Notes: a model not told the origin generated them from the letters alone. DNA of 64,000 nt from Hyphomicrobiales bacterium (GCA_900467685.1 UBQX01000019.1:1-64000), one strand, 5' to 3'. Positions 37,161 through 46,309 are shown, numbered from the stretch's first letter. Program-made: numbers and translations.

Positions 37161-38219
37161 ATGGCTGCGATGCAGGAATTCGAAAAAGTCATCGAGCAGA
37201 GCGACAAGAATGTCGCCAGCTTCAAACAACACACACCCATCCAGCGCCTGCAGCATTTCCTGCATTCGACGCCGGCTGCGGTTCCCGCCATCGTTCTGGT
37301 GGCGGCCATCATCATCTTCGGTGTGCTGAAGGGCGAGCGCTTCTTCTCCACCTACACGATGACACTCATTCTCCAGCAGATCGCCATCGTCGGCATCCTG
37401 GGTGCAGGCCAGACGCTCGTCGTCCTGGTCGCCGGCATCGACCTGTCGATCGGCGTGGTCATGGTGATCTCGACCGTGGTCATGGGCAATTGTGCCGTGG
37501 TCTACGGATTGCCGGCACCTATCGCGATCGCCATCGGCTTTGCCGTTGGCGCGATTGCGGGTCTGCTCAACGGCTTCCTGGTCGCATACATGCGATTGCC
37601 GCCCTTCATCGTGACGCTCGGTACATGGTACATCGTCATGGCGACCAACTTCATCTATTCCGAAAATGCCACGATCCGTGACGCCGACATTTCGGCCAAT
37701 GCGGAATTCCTGCATTTCTTCGGGTTGAGCTTCAAGCTCGGCGGTGCCGTCTTCACGCTCGGCGTGGTCATGATGGTCTTGCTGGTCCTTGTCCTCTGGA
37801 TCGCGCTGAACCACACGGCCTGGGGCCGCCACCTTTACGCTGTCGGCGACGACAAGGATGCGGCCGAACTCGCCGGTATCCGTACCAAGCGCGTTCTTAT
37901 GTCGACCTACATGCTCGCTGGCATCATTGCAGCGCTCGCCGCCTGGGTGTCGATTGGCCGTAACGGCTCGATCTCGCCCTCCTCGGCTGTGACCGAATAT
38001 AACCTGCAATCCATCACCGCAGCCGTGATCGGCGGCATCTCGCTCTTCGGCGGGCGCGGCTCCATCCTCGGCACGCTGATCGGCGCCATGATCGTCGGCG
38101 TCGTCTCGATGGGCCTGAACATGATGGGTGCAGACCCGCAGTGGAAGGTCTTCCTGACCGGTGTTCTCATCATCACGGCTGTTGCCGTGGACCAGTGGAT
38201 CAGAAAGGTGGCTGGCTAA
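37161..38219 (+). CDS. frcC: Fructose ABC transporter permease FrcC
   Basis: 352-residue RbsC-type permease with roughly eight to ten membrane helices. Signatures include LVVLVAGIDLSIGVVMVISTVVMG, GLLNGFLVAYMRLPPFIVTLGTWYIVMA, HTAWGRHLYAVGDDKDAAELAGIRTKRV and GGISLFGGRGSILGTLIGAMIVG. GGGGAGG precedes the ATG. It is last-but-one in frcBCA and overlaps frcA by one base (TAATG). A soluble N-terminal arm of about 35 residues precedes the first helix. Confidence 0.92.
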   Translation: MAAMQEFEKVIEQSDKNVASFKQHTPIQRLQHFLHSTPAAVPAIVLVAAIIIFGVLKGERFFSTYTMTLILQQIAIVGILGAGQTLVVLVAGIDLSIGVVMVISTVVMGNCAVVYGLPAPIAIAIGFAVGAIAGLLNGFLVAYMRLPPFIVTLGTWYIVMATNFIYSENATIRDADISANAEFLHFFGLSFKLGGAVFTLGVVMMVLLVLVLWIALNHTAWGRHLYAVGDDKDAAELAGIRTKRVLMSTYMLAGIIAALAAWVSIGRNGSISPSSAVTEYNLQSITAAVIGGISLFGGRGSILGTLIGAMIVGVVSMGLNMMGADPQWKVFLTGVLIITAVAVDQWIRKVAG

Positions 38220-38992
38220 TGTCTCAGGAACCCATTCTCAAGGCCCGCGGTCTCGTCAAGCGCTACGGTCGCGTGACTGCTCTCGACCAGGCTGATTTCG
38301 ACCTCTATCCGGGCGAAATCCTCGCGGTCATCGGCGATAACGGCGCCGGCAAGTCGTCGCTCATCAAGGCGCTTTCGGGCGCCGTGACCCCGGACGAGGG
38401 CGAAATCGAACTCGATGGCAAGAAGGTGCAGTTCACCTCGCCGATGCAGGCTCGAGAAGCCGGCATCGAAACGGTGTACCAGAACCTCGCGCTCTCGCCG
38501 GCGCTCTCGATTGCCGACAACATGTTCCTCGGCCGCGAAATCCGCCGCAAGGGTCCGCTCGGCGACATCTTCCGCCTGCTCGACCACAAGGAAATGCAGC
38601 GCGTCGCCCGCGAAAAGCTCTCCGAGCTTGGCCTGATGACGATCCAGAACATCAACCAGGCGGTGGAAACGCTCTCGGGCGGCCAGCGTCAGGGCGTGGC
38701 CGTGGCCCGTGCCGCAGCCTTCGGCTCCAAGGTCGTCATCATGGACGAACCGACTGCCGCTCTGGGTGTGAAGGAATCGCGCCGCGTTCTCGAGCTTATC
38801 CTCGACGTCCGCTCGCGCGGCCTGCCGATCGTGCTCATCTCGCACAACATGCCGCATGTGTTCGAAGTGGCCGACCGCATCCACATCCATCGGCTGGGCA
38901 AGCGCCTCACGGTGATCAATCCGAAGGAATACACGATGTCGGATGCCGTGGCGCTGATGACGGGCGCGATGGCCCCGAAGGAAGCGGCATAA
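38219..38992 (+). CDS. frcA: Fructose ABC transporter ATP-binding protein FrcA
   Basis: 257 residues with a single ABC domain, unlike RbsA-type proteins with two: Walker A GDNGAGKSS at 39-47, signature LSGGQRQGVAVARA, Walker B VIMDEPTAALG, and H-loop ISHNM. The single domain and length fit Sinorhizobium FrcA (260). The start overlaps the frcC stop. No frcK kinase follows; a strong terminator closes the operon. Confidence 0.92.
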   Translation: MSQEPILKARGLVKRYGRVTALDQADFDLYPGEILAVIGDNGAGKSSLIKALSGAVTPDEGEIELDGKKVQFTSPMQAREAGIETVYQNLALSPALSIADNMFLGREIRRKGPLGDIFRLLDHKEMQRVAREKLSELGLMTIQNINQAVETLSGGQRQGVAVARAAAFGSKVVIMDEPTAALGVKESRRVLELILDVRSRGLPIVLISHNMPHVFEVADRIHIHRLGKRLTVINPKEYTMSDAVALMTGAMAPKEAA

Positions 38993-39016
38993 GCCGACGT
39001 TCAGTCGTGACAAACA

Positions 39017-39049
39017 AAAACCGCCCGGTTCGCGTCGGGCGGTTTTTTG
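39017..39049 (+). terminator. Intrinsic terminator after frcA
   Basis: AAAAACCGCCCG pairs with CGGGCGGTTTTT (12-bp stem, 8-base loop) and ends in a TTTTTT run, 24 bases after the frcA stop. A clear Rho-independent terminator. Confidence 0.88.
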
Positions 39050-39060
39050 TCATCTCTCCG

Positions 39061-39212
39061 TGTGGGAGAGGAAGAAAAATCAGCATTTTAGCTTTAGCTA
39101 AGTGCTAAGTTTTCCAGGTAAGGGGCTCGCTTTTGGGGACACATTAATCCCCCTCACCAAGCCTGCCTAGCCAATCGCCTGCGGCTCTTGGGGCAGGCTA
39201 TCCTCTCCCACA
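39061..39212. repeat. Nested palindromic intergenic element
   Basis: TGTGGGAGAGGA (39061-39072) is the exact inverse complement of TCCTCTCCCACA (39201-39212). Inside lies a second inverted pair, AGCCTGCC (39160-39167) and GGCAGGCT (39192-39199). The end pieces also fold locally (CTCTCC/GGAGAG types). Such CTCTCCCACAAGGGGAGAGG-type sequences recur between genes in Rhizobiaceae genomes. It fills most of the convergent frcA-pirin gap. Confidence 0.6.
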
Positions 39213-39232
39213 AGGGGAGAGGACCGGGTGCC

Positions 39233-40153
39233 TCACGCGAAAACCGCGCCTTCCTTGATGAACTGCCCGGTCTGCAATTCCTCGAACGCCTTCATCAACT
39301 CCTCGCGGCTGTTCATGACGATCGGACCATGCCAGGCGACCGGCTCCTCAATCGGCTTACCCGAGACGAGCAGGAAGCGGATACCGTGCTCTCCCGCCTG
39401 AACGGTCACTTCATCGCCAGTGTCGAAGACGACAAGCGTTCGGTTGCCGCTCATGTCGCGGATGTTCAGTTCCTCGCCGTTGAACTCCTTCTCCACCTTC
39501 ACGCCAATCGGCGTCGAAGCGTCGCGGAACGTACCTGAACCGGCGAAAATGTAGGCGAAGGCCTTGCGGTAGGTGTCGACCTTGAAGGTCTTGCGCTTGC
39601 CCGGCGGTACGGAAATGTCGAGATAGACGGGTTCGGCGGCGATGCCGTCGACGGGACCCTTCTTGCCCCAGAACTCGCCGGTGATGATGCGCGCTGCCGT
39701 GCCGTCGTCATCGACGACGACCGGGATATCGGCCGATTTCACATCCTGATAGCGCGGGCTTGTCATCTTCATCGAGGAGGGCAGGTTGGCCCAGAGCTGG
39801 AAGCCATGCATCTTGCCGGCGAAATCCCCGCGCGGCATTTCCTGGTGCATGATGCCGGAGCCCGCCGTCATCCACTGGACGTCACCCGCACCCAGCGTGC
39901 CGTGATTGCCGAGGCTGTCGCCATGCTCGACGGAGCCGGCGAGAACATAGGTGATCGTCTCGATGCCGCGATGCGGATGCCACGGAAAGCCCTTGAGATA
40001 TTTTGCCGGGTCGTCGTTGCGGAAATCGTCCATCATCAGGAACGGGTCGGTCAGCGACGGATCGCCGAAACCGAAAACGCGATGGAGATGAACGCCGGCC
40101 CCTTCGCGGGCCGGAACGGCAATGCTTTCATGCTTGACGGGACGTATGGACAT
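39233..40153 (-). CDS. Pirin family protein
   Basis: 306-residue bicupin. The N-terminal domain has the pirin metal site H59, H61 (HPHRGIETITYVLAG), H103 and E105 (GIMHQEMPRG), which binds iron. The C-terminal pirin domain includes YIFAGSGTF and EHGIRFLLVSGKPIEEPVAWHGPIVMN. Some bacterial pirins show quercetin 2,3-dioxygenase activity, others modulate partner enzymes; the role here is not decided. GGAAAGGATCGAGAC precedes the ATG. It shares a 294-bp divergent region with the glutamine amidotransferase gene. Confidence 0.92.
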   Translation of the reverse strand: MSIRPVKHESIAVPAREGAGVHLHRVFGFGDPSLTDPFLMMDDFRNDDPAKYLKGFPWHPHRGIETITYVLAGSVEHGDSLGNHGTLGAGDVQWMTAGSGIMHQEMPRGDFAGKMHGFQLWANLPSSMKMTSPRYQDVKSADIPVVVDDDGTAARIITGEFWGKKGPVDGIAAEPVYLDISVPPGKRKTFKVDTYRKAFAYIFAGSGTFRDASTPIGVKVEKEFNGEELNIRDMSGNRTLVVFDTGDEVTVQAGEHGIRFLLVSGKPIEEPVAWHGPIVMNSREELMKAFEELQTGQFIKEGAVFA

Positions 40154-40362
40154 GTCTCGATCCTTTCCCAGGCCGAAGGCTTGCTGCGCTTCGGCGCTCG
40201 ATTTCGAGGTCGTTCAAGAAAACTGAACGAGTGCTCCTGTTCGTGCAGAATATGGCGAGGCAGAGCCTTTGGCAAAAGGGCTGGCCGGGAACTCAGTGTT
40301 CACAAAATTCCGCTTTGTGCCTCATCCAGTCTTTCGCTCGGAAACCATTTGTGACTGTATTG

Positions 40363-40378
40363 TTAACACAATTTTAAC
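40363..40378 (+). promoter_or_regulatory. CtrA-type binding site upstream of the glutamine amidotransferase gene
   Basis: TTAA-CACAATT-TTAAC is an exact match to the alphaproteobacterial CtrA full site TTAA-N7-TTAA, with the frequently seen trailing C. It sits about 70 bases upstream of the ATG at 40448 and within the divergent pirin/amidotransferase region. A CACAAA-N7-TTTGTG inverted repeat (40301-40319) lies nearby. Confidence 0.5.
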
Positions 40379-40447
40379 CATGTTTGGGGATCATCAGTGC
40401 TTCTGTCGGTCACAAGGTCCGACGCGTTGTTTTAGTGGACTTCCTTC

Positions 40448-41260
40448 ATGTGTCGTTGGGCTGCCTATAGCGGTGAACCGATCTATCTCGAGCATATCGT
40501 TTCCTCCCAGACCCATTCGCTGATCGAGCAATCGCATCATGCGACCGAGGCCAAGACCTCGACGAATGGCGACGGCTTCGGCATCGCCTGGTATGGCGAC
40601 CGCTCCGAACCCGGCCTCTTCCGCGACATCCTGCCCGCCTGGTCCGACTGCAATCTGAAATCGCTGGCCCGGCAAATCCGCTCAAGCCTGTTTCTCGCCC
40701 ATGTGCGTGCGGCGACCGGCGGCGGCACGCGGCGCGACAATTGCCACCCCTTCGTCCACGGCCGCTGGTCCTTCATGCATAACGGCCAGGTCTCCGGCTT
40801 CGAGCGCCTGCGCCGCCCGCTGGAGGCGCTGCTCTGCGACCGGCTCTATTCGGCCCGCGTCGGCACCACCGATTCCGAACTGCTCTTCCTGCTGGCACTG
40901 CATTTCGGTCTCGACCGTGATCCCGTCGGCGCCATCGAGACCATGCTGAAGCATGTCGAAAGCGAGGCCGACCGGCTCGGCTTCGAGACCGTGATCCGCT
41001 TCACGGCTGCCTTCTCTGATGGCGCACGCCTCTATGCCGTGCGCTATGCGTCCGACCGCAAGGCGCCGACGCTCTATTCGGCCCCGCTGGGGCGCGGCCA
41101 TTGCCTCGTCTCCGAGCCGCTCAACGACGACCGCGACGCCTGGGTGGCAATCCCGGACGGCAGCGTCGTTGTCATTGAGGGTCACGAGATTGCCGTCCAG
41201 CCCTTCGGTGGCTGGGAACTCGCGCGCCGCGTGCCGGAGCTTCAGCTGGTCGCGAAGTAA
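40448..41260 (+). CDS. Class II glutamine amidotransferase (YafJ/EgtC-like)
   Basis: 270 residues with the Ntn-hydrolase start MCRWAAYSGEPIYLEHIV, Cys2 being the N-terminal nucleophile after Met removal. NGDGFGIAWYGD, LFLAHVRAATGG (glutamine-pocket Arg) and FMHNGQV follow, all typical of the stand-alone amidotransferase domain family GATase_4. It hydrolyses a gamma-glutamyl amide bond; the substrate is unknown. EgtC function is unlikely, as no other ergothioneine gene is near. Its 3' end overlaps the convergent coaBC by 19 bases. A CtrA-like site lies upstream. Confidence 0.88.
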   Translation: MCRWAAYSGEPIYLEHIVSSQTHSLIEQSHHATEAKTSTNGDGFGIAWYGDRSEPGLFRDILPAWSDCNLKSLARQIRSSLFLAHVRAATGGGTRRDNCHPFVHGRWSFMHNGQVSGFERLRRPLEALLCDRLYSARVGTTDSELLFLLALHFGLDRDPVGAIETMLKHVESEADRLGFETVIRFTAAFSDGARLYAVRYASDRKAPTLYSAPLGRGHCLVSEPLNDDRDAWVAIPDGSVVVIEGHEIAVQPFGGWELARRVPELQLVAK

Positions 41261-42453
41261 GACGCGATCTTTTCGGCCAGCTTCTCGGCGACTTCGCCCT
41301 TGGGCATGTCCGGCCAGACATCGACGCCGTCGTGGCTGATGACACGCACGGAATTGCGCTCGCCGCCCATGATGCCCGTCTCCGCGCTCACGTCATTGGC
41401 GACGATCATGTCCGCGCCCTTCGTCTCCAGCTTCTTGCGGGCGTTTTCAATGACGCTCTGCGTTTCGGCCGCAAAACCACAGACCAGTTTGGGCCGCAGG
41501 GCGTGGTGGCCGACCGTCTTCAGGATATCGGGGTTCTCGATGAGATGCAGAGGTGCCGGCGGCTCGCCCGGCTGCTTCTTGATCTTCTCGCCGGCCGAGG
41601 AGGCAACGCGCCAGTCGGCCACAGCCGCGACCATCACGGCGATATCGGCGGGGAGAGCGGCCAGAACCGCATCCCGCATCTCCTCGGCGCGCTCGACATG
41701 GATCGTGCGCACGCCGAGCGGATCGGGAATGGTCACAGGGCCGGAAACCAGCGTGACCTCTGCGCCAAGCGCCGCAAGCGCTGCCGCAATGGCGTGCCCC
41801 TGTTTGCCGGACGAGCGATTGGCGATATAGCGCACCGGATCGATCGGCTCATGGGTAGGACCGGAGGTGACAATCGCCTTGCGACCCAGCAGCGGCTTGG
41901 GATTGCCATCGAGCAGCAGCGTCGCGGCCTGCAGGATCTGCATCGGCTCGCTCATGCGGCCAAGGCCGGCCTCGCCGCTTTCGGCCATTTCGCCGCGCTC
42001 CGGGCCGATGAAATGGATGCCGTCGGCCTTCAGCGTCGCGACATTGCGCTGCGTCGCCTTGGCCGACCACATTTTAGGGTTCATGGCAGGGGCGACGAGA
42101 ACCGGCTTGTCGGTGGCGAGCAGCACGGTCGAGGCGAGATCATCCGCCAACCCGTTCGCCATCTTCGCCATCAGATCGGCGGTAGCAGGTGCGACGACGA
42201 TCAGGTCGCAATCGCGCGCCAGTCTTATGTGGCCGACATCCTGCTCGTCCTCGCGGGAGAAGAGATCGGTATAGACATGGGAAGCCGAGAGGGCACCGAC
42301 AGCGAGCGGCGTCACGAATTCCTGCGCCCCCGCCGTCATGATCGGCCGCACGCTTGCCCCCTGCTCGCGGAAGCGCCGGATGAGATCGAGGCTCTTATAG
42401 GCGGCGATCCCGCCGGCAACGATCAGCAGAATTCGCTTATTCTTCAATATCAT
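41242..42453 (-). CDS. coaBC: Bifunctional phosphopantothenoylcysteine decarboxylase / phosphopantothenate-cysteine ligase
   Basis: 403 residues catalysing two steps of coenzyme A synthesis. The N-terminal CoaC flavoprotein (about 1-180) has LIVAGGIAAYKSLDLIRR, catalytic His75 (VGHIRLA) and PAMNPKMW. The C-terminal CoaB domain (about 190-403) has TSGPTHEPIDPVRYIANRSSGKQG, AAVADW and a nucleotide/phosphopantothenate site. ATG 42453 follows GGGAGCGTTCA; the 47-codon upstream extension is not supported. It overlaps the convergent amidotransferase gene tail to tail. Confidence 0.95.
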   Translation of the reverse strand: MILKNKRILLIVAGGIAAYKSLDLIRRFREQGASVRPIMTAGAQEFVTPLAVGALSASHVYTDLFSREDEQDVGHIRLARDCDLIVVAPATADLMAKMANGLADDLASTVLLATDKPVLVAPAMNPKMWSAKATQRNVATLKADGIHFIGPERGEMAESGEAGLGRMSEPMQILQAATLLLDGNPKPLLGRKAIVTSGPTHEPIDPVRYIANRSSGKQGHAIAAALAALGAEVTLVSGPVTIPDPLGVRTIHVERAEEMRDAVLAALPADIAVMVAAVADWRVASSAGEKIKKQPGEPPAPLHLIENPDILKTVGHHALRPKLVCGFAAETQSVIENARKKLETKGADMIVANDVSAETGIMGGERNSVRVISHDGVDVWPDMPKGEVAEKLAEKIASYFATS

Positions 42454-42614
42454 TGAACGCTCCCAACTCAACTCTCGCGGCAAGCTATCGTATAAAGTCA
42501 AAAACAGAAATCGGCGAGATGGCTTAATCTCTCTACAGCACGGCCCGTGAAATGACGCAGGCTGGGTTTTAAGGATCGAAAGTCTGTTGAGCAACGATCT
42601 GGAGTGGGCAGCCT

Positions 42615-43130
42615 ATGCGTGAAGCCGAATTGACGATTAGACGGGTTTCGAAAGCAGATTTCGAAGCCTTCAAGCAGATCCGACTTGAAGCGCTTCGTCT
42701 TGAGCCGGCCAATTTTGCCAGCAGTTTTGAAGACTGGGTTCACTTGCCCGACGAGGAATGGGTTCAACGCATGTCCGAACCAGTCCTCATGGCTTTCGAC
42801 AAAAACGGACCAGTTGGCATCATGGGCTTGATGCGTCAGACCTCCAGCAGGATGCGGCATCGCGCAAGTGTCGTCATGGTCTATGTTCGCGAGAGCATGC
42901 GCGGAACGACGACGGCGAGAGATCTTCTCAAGGCTCTCTGCGCAGAGGCATGGGCGGAAGGCATCAAGCAGCTCGAGTTGAATGTCAGCAGCGAGAACCC
43001 CGCCGCAATCAGGTTTTACGAACGCGAGGGCTTCTCCCAGATCGGGCGCATTCCCTTCGGGTTCTTCTACGAAGGAAGAGAAATCGACGACCTGATCATG
43101 GCACGGCGGCTCACCGGGCCGCCGTTCTGA
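42615..43130 (+). CDS. GNAT family N-acetyltransferase
   Basis: 171 residues. The acetyl-CoA motif lies around VVMVYVRESMRGTTTARDLLKALC (R-x-x-G-x-x pattern), then LELNVSSENPAAIRFYEREGFSQIGRIPFGF, the canonical motif-B region. The acceptor is unknown. ATG follows GGAGTGGGCAGCCT. It is divergent from coaBC and converges with the LysE-family gene, with only 1 base between stop codons. Confidence 0.88.
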   Translation: MREAELTIRRVSKADFEAFKQIRLEALRLEPANFASSFEDWVHLPDEEWVQRMSEPVLMAFDKNGPVGIMGLMRQTSSRMRHRASVVMVYVRESMRGTTTARDLLKALCAEAWAEGIKQLELNVSSENPAAIRFYEREGFSQIGRIPFGFFYEGREIDDLIMARRLTGPPF

Positions 43131-43131
43131 A

Positions 43132-43779
43132 TTAACGCGCCTGCGTCATCAGGATCTTGACCGCAAAGGCTGAGAAAACCCCACCGAACGTATAGTCCAG
43201 CCCGCGCAGTACCTTCCTGTTCGCCTTCAGCCAGCCCGCCAGACCATGCGCGCCGAAGACGACGCCGAAGGCGACGGGGAGGCCGATGAGGATGAAATAG
43301 AAGCCGAGGAAGAAGAGCTTGCCCGTCACATGCGGGTCGGAGGCCTTCACGAACTGCGGCAGGAAGGTCATGAAGAAGATGATGACCTTGGGGTTGAGCA
43401 TGTTGACCCAGAGGCCGTTAAGCAGCCCGGAGGTAAACGAACCGCGCTTGGGTGCTTCCCGGTTATCGTCGAGCTGGAAGGTCGAGCCCTTGAAGATCGC
43501 CTGCACGGCGAGCCACAGCAGATAGGCAGCTCCGCCCACCTTCAGCACCAGAAAGGCCATGGGCGAGGCGACGATGAGGGCCGAGACGCCGAGCGCCACC
43601 AGCGTCGTATGGACGCAAAGCCCGATATTCGTGCCGACGATGACGCCGAGCGCTGCGACCGGTCCATCGCGCAGCGAGCGGCTGATCTGCAGGGTCATGT
43701 CCGGGCCGGGCGTGAGGCTCAAGAGCAGGCCGGCGAGTGTGAAGGTGATCAGCGTATCGAGATCAGGAATGAAGGTCAT
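43132..43779 (-). CDS. LysE/RhtB family amino-acid exporter
   Basis: 215 residues and about six membrane helices. The family signature LAGLLLSLTPGPDMTLQISRSLRDGPVAALGVIVGTNIGL comes early, with GLWVNMLNPKVIIFFMTFLPQF in the middle. It should export amino acids, homoserine or related metabolites through the inner membrane. ATG 43779 is preferred to a TTG three codons earlier; neither has a clear Shine-Dalgarno sequence, and the SDR gene ends 5 bases upstream, so translation is probably coupled. Confidence 0.9.
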   Translation of the reverse strand: MTFIPDLDTLITFTLAGLLLSLTPGPDMTLQISRSLRDGPVAALGVIVGTNIGLCVHTTLVALGVSALIVASPMAFLVLKVGGAAYLLWLAVQAIFKGSTFQLDDNREAPKRGSFTSGLLNGLWVNMLNPKVIIFFMTFLPQFVKASDPHVTGKLFFLGFYFILIGLPVAFGVVFGAHGLAGWLKANRKVLRGLDYTFGGVFSAFAVKILMTQAR

Positions 43780-43784
43780 GGGCG

Positions 43785-44648
43785 TCAAAGTCCGTGCGAC
43801 TTGAGGAAGGTGGCAAAGGCGGGCGCATGGTCCTTGTGCCAGCGTGACAGCGGCGGACGGTTGTCGATGATATCATGCGCCGCCCATTCGATGCGCTTCT
43901 CGTCGAGCTTGCGGCTGACATCGTTATCGGGGCAGAGAATGTAGAAATCGCCGCGCGCCAGGCTTTCCATCATGAACTCGACCGTCTGCTCGGGCGTCCA
44001 TGCAGCCGCCGGCTTTCCGGTGCGGCCGTTGGCCGTCAGCGCTGTGTAGACAAAACCGGGGATCAGCAGGTGCGCGCTGACCTTGCCGCCTTCGGTGTTG
44101 CGAAGCTCATGCTCCAGCGCCTCCGTCAACGCCTTAACGCCCGCTTTAGCGACATTATAGGCCGGATCGCCGGGCGGCGTGGTAATGCCCTGCTTGGAGC
44201 CGGTGTTGATGATGATTGCCGGCTCGCCATGCGAAAGCAGCGCCTTGCCGAAGACGCGCGAACCATGAATCACGCCGCCGAGATTGGTATCGAGCACGCG
44301 CTGCCAGTTTTCGAACGGGCCGAAGAGCGACGATCCCGGCTGGATGCCGGCATTGTTCATCGCCACATGGATCGGGCCGAAGCGCTTCGTCGCGGTCTCC
44401 GCCAGCGCCTCGACATCTTCAAGCCGGCTGACATCGGTCGCGACGGCCAGCACCGCGTCGGCGCCACGCGGCGATGCTGCGGCAACGTCCGATGCGGCAC
44501 GCTCCAATCGCTCGCCCGCCAAGTCCGCAAGGACGACATTCAGCCCCAGCGCTGCAAACGTCTTTGCGGCGGCCAGACCAATGCCCGAGGCGGCGCCCGT
44601 GATGACGGCGGTGTTTCCGGATTTGAAGACGGGGTGGAGGTTTGACAT
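43785..44648 (-). CDS. SDR family oxidoreductase
   Basis: 287-residue classical short-chain dehydrogenase. It has the cofactor motif TGAASGIG near the N-terminus, an acidic residue after strand 2 (VVLADLAG) that favours NAD, NNAG (MNNAGIQPG), a catalytic Ser region INTGSKQGI and Y-x-x-x-K (YNVAKAG). The C-terminal 40 residues are longer than usual. Substrate unknown. ATG 44648 is chosen (GGAG upstream, good family start); ATGs at 44675 and 44693 would add 9 or 15 residues. A LysE-type exporter gene follows 5 bases later. Confidence 0.87.
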   Translation of the reverse strand: MSNLHPVFKSGNTAVITGAASGIGLAAAKTFAALGLNVVLADLAGERLERAASDVAAASPRGADAVLAVATDVSRLEDVEALAETATKRFGPIHVAMNNAGIQPGSSLFGPFENWQRVLDTNLGGVIHGSRVFGKALLSHGEPAIIINTGSKQGITTPPGDPAYNVAKAGVKALTEALEHELRNTEGGKVSAHLLIPGFVYTALTANGRTGKPAAAWTPEQTVEFMMESLARGDFYILCPDNDVSRKLDEKRIEWAAHDIIDNRPPLSRWHKDHAPAFATFLKSHGL

Positions 44649-44730
44649 CGGCGACCGGACTCCGGGCAGTTTCATTGAATGCTTGAGGCGCATGCGGTAT
44701 CATCCGCCATCGGCTCGACAGGAATAGACC

Positions 44731-44988
44731 ATGAGCAAATCCGTTTCCATCCGTCTCGACGCAAAAGAAGACGCCTTCATCGAACGCCAGATCGCCACCG
44801 GGCGGTTTGGCTCGACCGACGAGGTGGTCAAAGCGGCACTCGAGCTCCTGCAGGACGAAGAGGCTGAACTCGACGCCATTCGGCAGGCGCTGATCGAGGG
44901 CGAGGAGTCTGGGTTTGCTGAGGAGTTCGACTTTGAGGAATTCCTGAAACGGAAGCATAAAGAGCGGGAGCAAGGTCAGCTTTCCTGA
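44731..44988 (+). CDS. ParD-type antitoxin without a toxin partner
   Basis: 85 residues: an N-terminal ribbon-helix-helix DNA-binding domain (SKSVSIRLDAKEDAFIERQIATGRFGSTDEVVKAALELLQDEE) followed by an acidic, probably disordered C-terminal arm of the kind that wraps a ParE toxin. The match to the ParD/CopG family is good. In a complete system parE would overlap or directly follow; here only 97 bases separate it from argG, and no RelE/ParE-like frame exists on either strand. It is therefore an orphan antitoxin, or a free-standing regulator. Confidence 0.85.
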   Translation: MSKSVSIRLDAKEDAFIERQIATGRFGSTDEVVKAALELLQDEEAELDAIRQALIEGEESGFAEEFDFEEFLKRKHKEREQGQLS

Positions 44989-45085
44989 CCCTCCTGGTCG
45001 GCGGAACCTCAGTCCCACTTGCAGTTTTGCCCAATCCGTCTAAAAGACCCGCAACTGAAATTCTCACATTTCCACGGGTTTTATC

Positions 45086-46309
45086 ATGGCGCTTCCCAAA
45101 GACGTGAAAAAGGTCGTTCTCGCCTATTCCGGCGGTCTCGACACCTCCATCATCCTGAAATGGCTGCAGACCGAGCTTGGTGCTGAAGTCGTGACCTTCA
45201 CGGCCGATCTCGGCCAGGGCGAGGAGCTGGAGCCGGCGCGCAAGAAGGCCGAGATGCTCGGCATCAAGGAAATCTTCATCGAAGACGTGCGCGAGGAATT
45301 CGTGCGCGATTTCGTCTTCCCGATGTTCCGTGCCAATGCCGTCTATGAAGGCGTCTATCTGCTCGGTACGTCGATTGCCCGCCCGCTGATCTCCAAGCAT
45401 CTCATCGAGATCGCCAAGAAAACCGGTGCCGACGCCATCGCGCATGGCGCGACCGGCAAGGGCAACGACCAGGTTCGCTTCGAGCTGTCGGCCTATGCGC
45501 TGAACCCCGACATCAAGATCATCGCGCCGTGGCGCGACTGGTCGTTCAAGAGCCGCACGGACCTCCTGAACTTCGCCGAACAGCACCAGATCCCGGTTGC
45601 CAAGGACAAGAAGGGCGAAGCACCGTTCTCGGTCGACGCCAACCTTCTGCACTCCTCCTCCGAAGGCAAGGTTCTGGAAGACCCGGCGCAGGAAGCACCT
45701 GAATATGTGCATATGCGCACGATTTCGCCGGAAGCCGCCCCCGACAAGGCGACCGTCATCAAGGTCGGCTTCCGCAAGGGCGATGCCTGCTCGATCAACG
45801 GCGTCGAAATGAGCCCGGCCACGCTGCTCGCCGAGCTTAACAACTATGGCCGCGACAACGGCATCGGCCGTCTCGACCTCGTCGAAAACCGTTTCGTCGG
45901 CATGAAGTCGCGCGGCGTCTATGAAACGCCCGGCGGCACGATCCTTCTGGCTGCACACCGTGCGATGGAATCCATCACGCTTGACCGGGGCGCTGCCCAC
46001 CTCAAGGACGAGATCATGCCGCGTTACGCCGAGCTGATCTATTACGGCTTCTGGTTCTCGCCGGAACGCGAAATGCTCCAGGCGCTCATCGACAAGAGCC
46101 AGGAACATGTCGAAGGCGAAGTGACGCTCAAGCTCTACAAGGGCAATGTCATGGTCACCGGCCGCGAGAGCGACAAGTCGCTCTATTCCGACAAGCTCGT
46201 GACCTTCGAGGACGACCAGGGCGCCTACGACCAGAAGGACGCCGCCGGTTTCATCAAGCTCAATGCGCTGCGCCTGCGCACGCTCGCCAAGCGCAACCAG
46301 AAGGGCTGA
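45086..46309 (+). CDS. argG: Argininosuccinate synthase
   Basis: 407 residues. The N-type ATP pyrophosphatase P-loop YSGGLDTS is at 14-21, with [25 protein letters not shown] and the C-terminal helix (YEGFWFSPE-type [13 protein letters not shown]). It condenses citrulline and aspartate in arginine synthesis, in the cytoplasm. It stands alone with its own promoter region and a strong downstream terminator. Confidence 0.97.
   Translation: MALPKDVKKVVLAYSGGLDTSIILKWLQTELGAEVVTFTADLGQGEELEPARKKAEMLGIKEIFIEDVREEFVRDFVFPMFRANAVYEGVYLLGTSIARPLISKHLIEIAKKTGADAIAHGATGKGNDQVRFELSAYALNPDIKIIAPWRDWSFKSRTDLLNFAEQHQIPVAKDKKGEAPFSVDANLLHSSSEGKVLEDPAQEAPEYVHMRTISPEAAPDKATVIKVGFRKGDACSINGVEMSPATLLAELNNYGRDNGIGRLDLVENRFVGMKSRGVYETPGGTILLAAHRAMESITLDRGAAHLKDEIMPRYAELIYYGFWFSPEREMLQALIDKSQEHVEGEVTLKLYKGNVMVTGRESDKSLYSDKLVTFEDDQGAYDQKDAAGFIKLNALRLRTLAKRNQKG

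Noticed and set aside
38993-39232. A fructokinase gene (frcK) after frcA
   Set aside because: The interval is only 240 bases and holds a terminator and a palindromic repeat.
44989-45085. A remnant parE toxin after the ParD-type gene
   Set aside because: Translations of the short gap in all frames show no RelE/ParE-like stretch.
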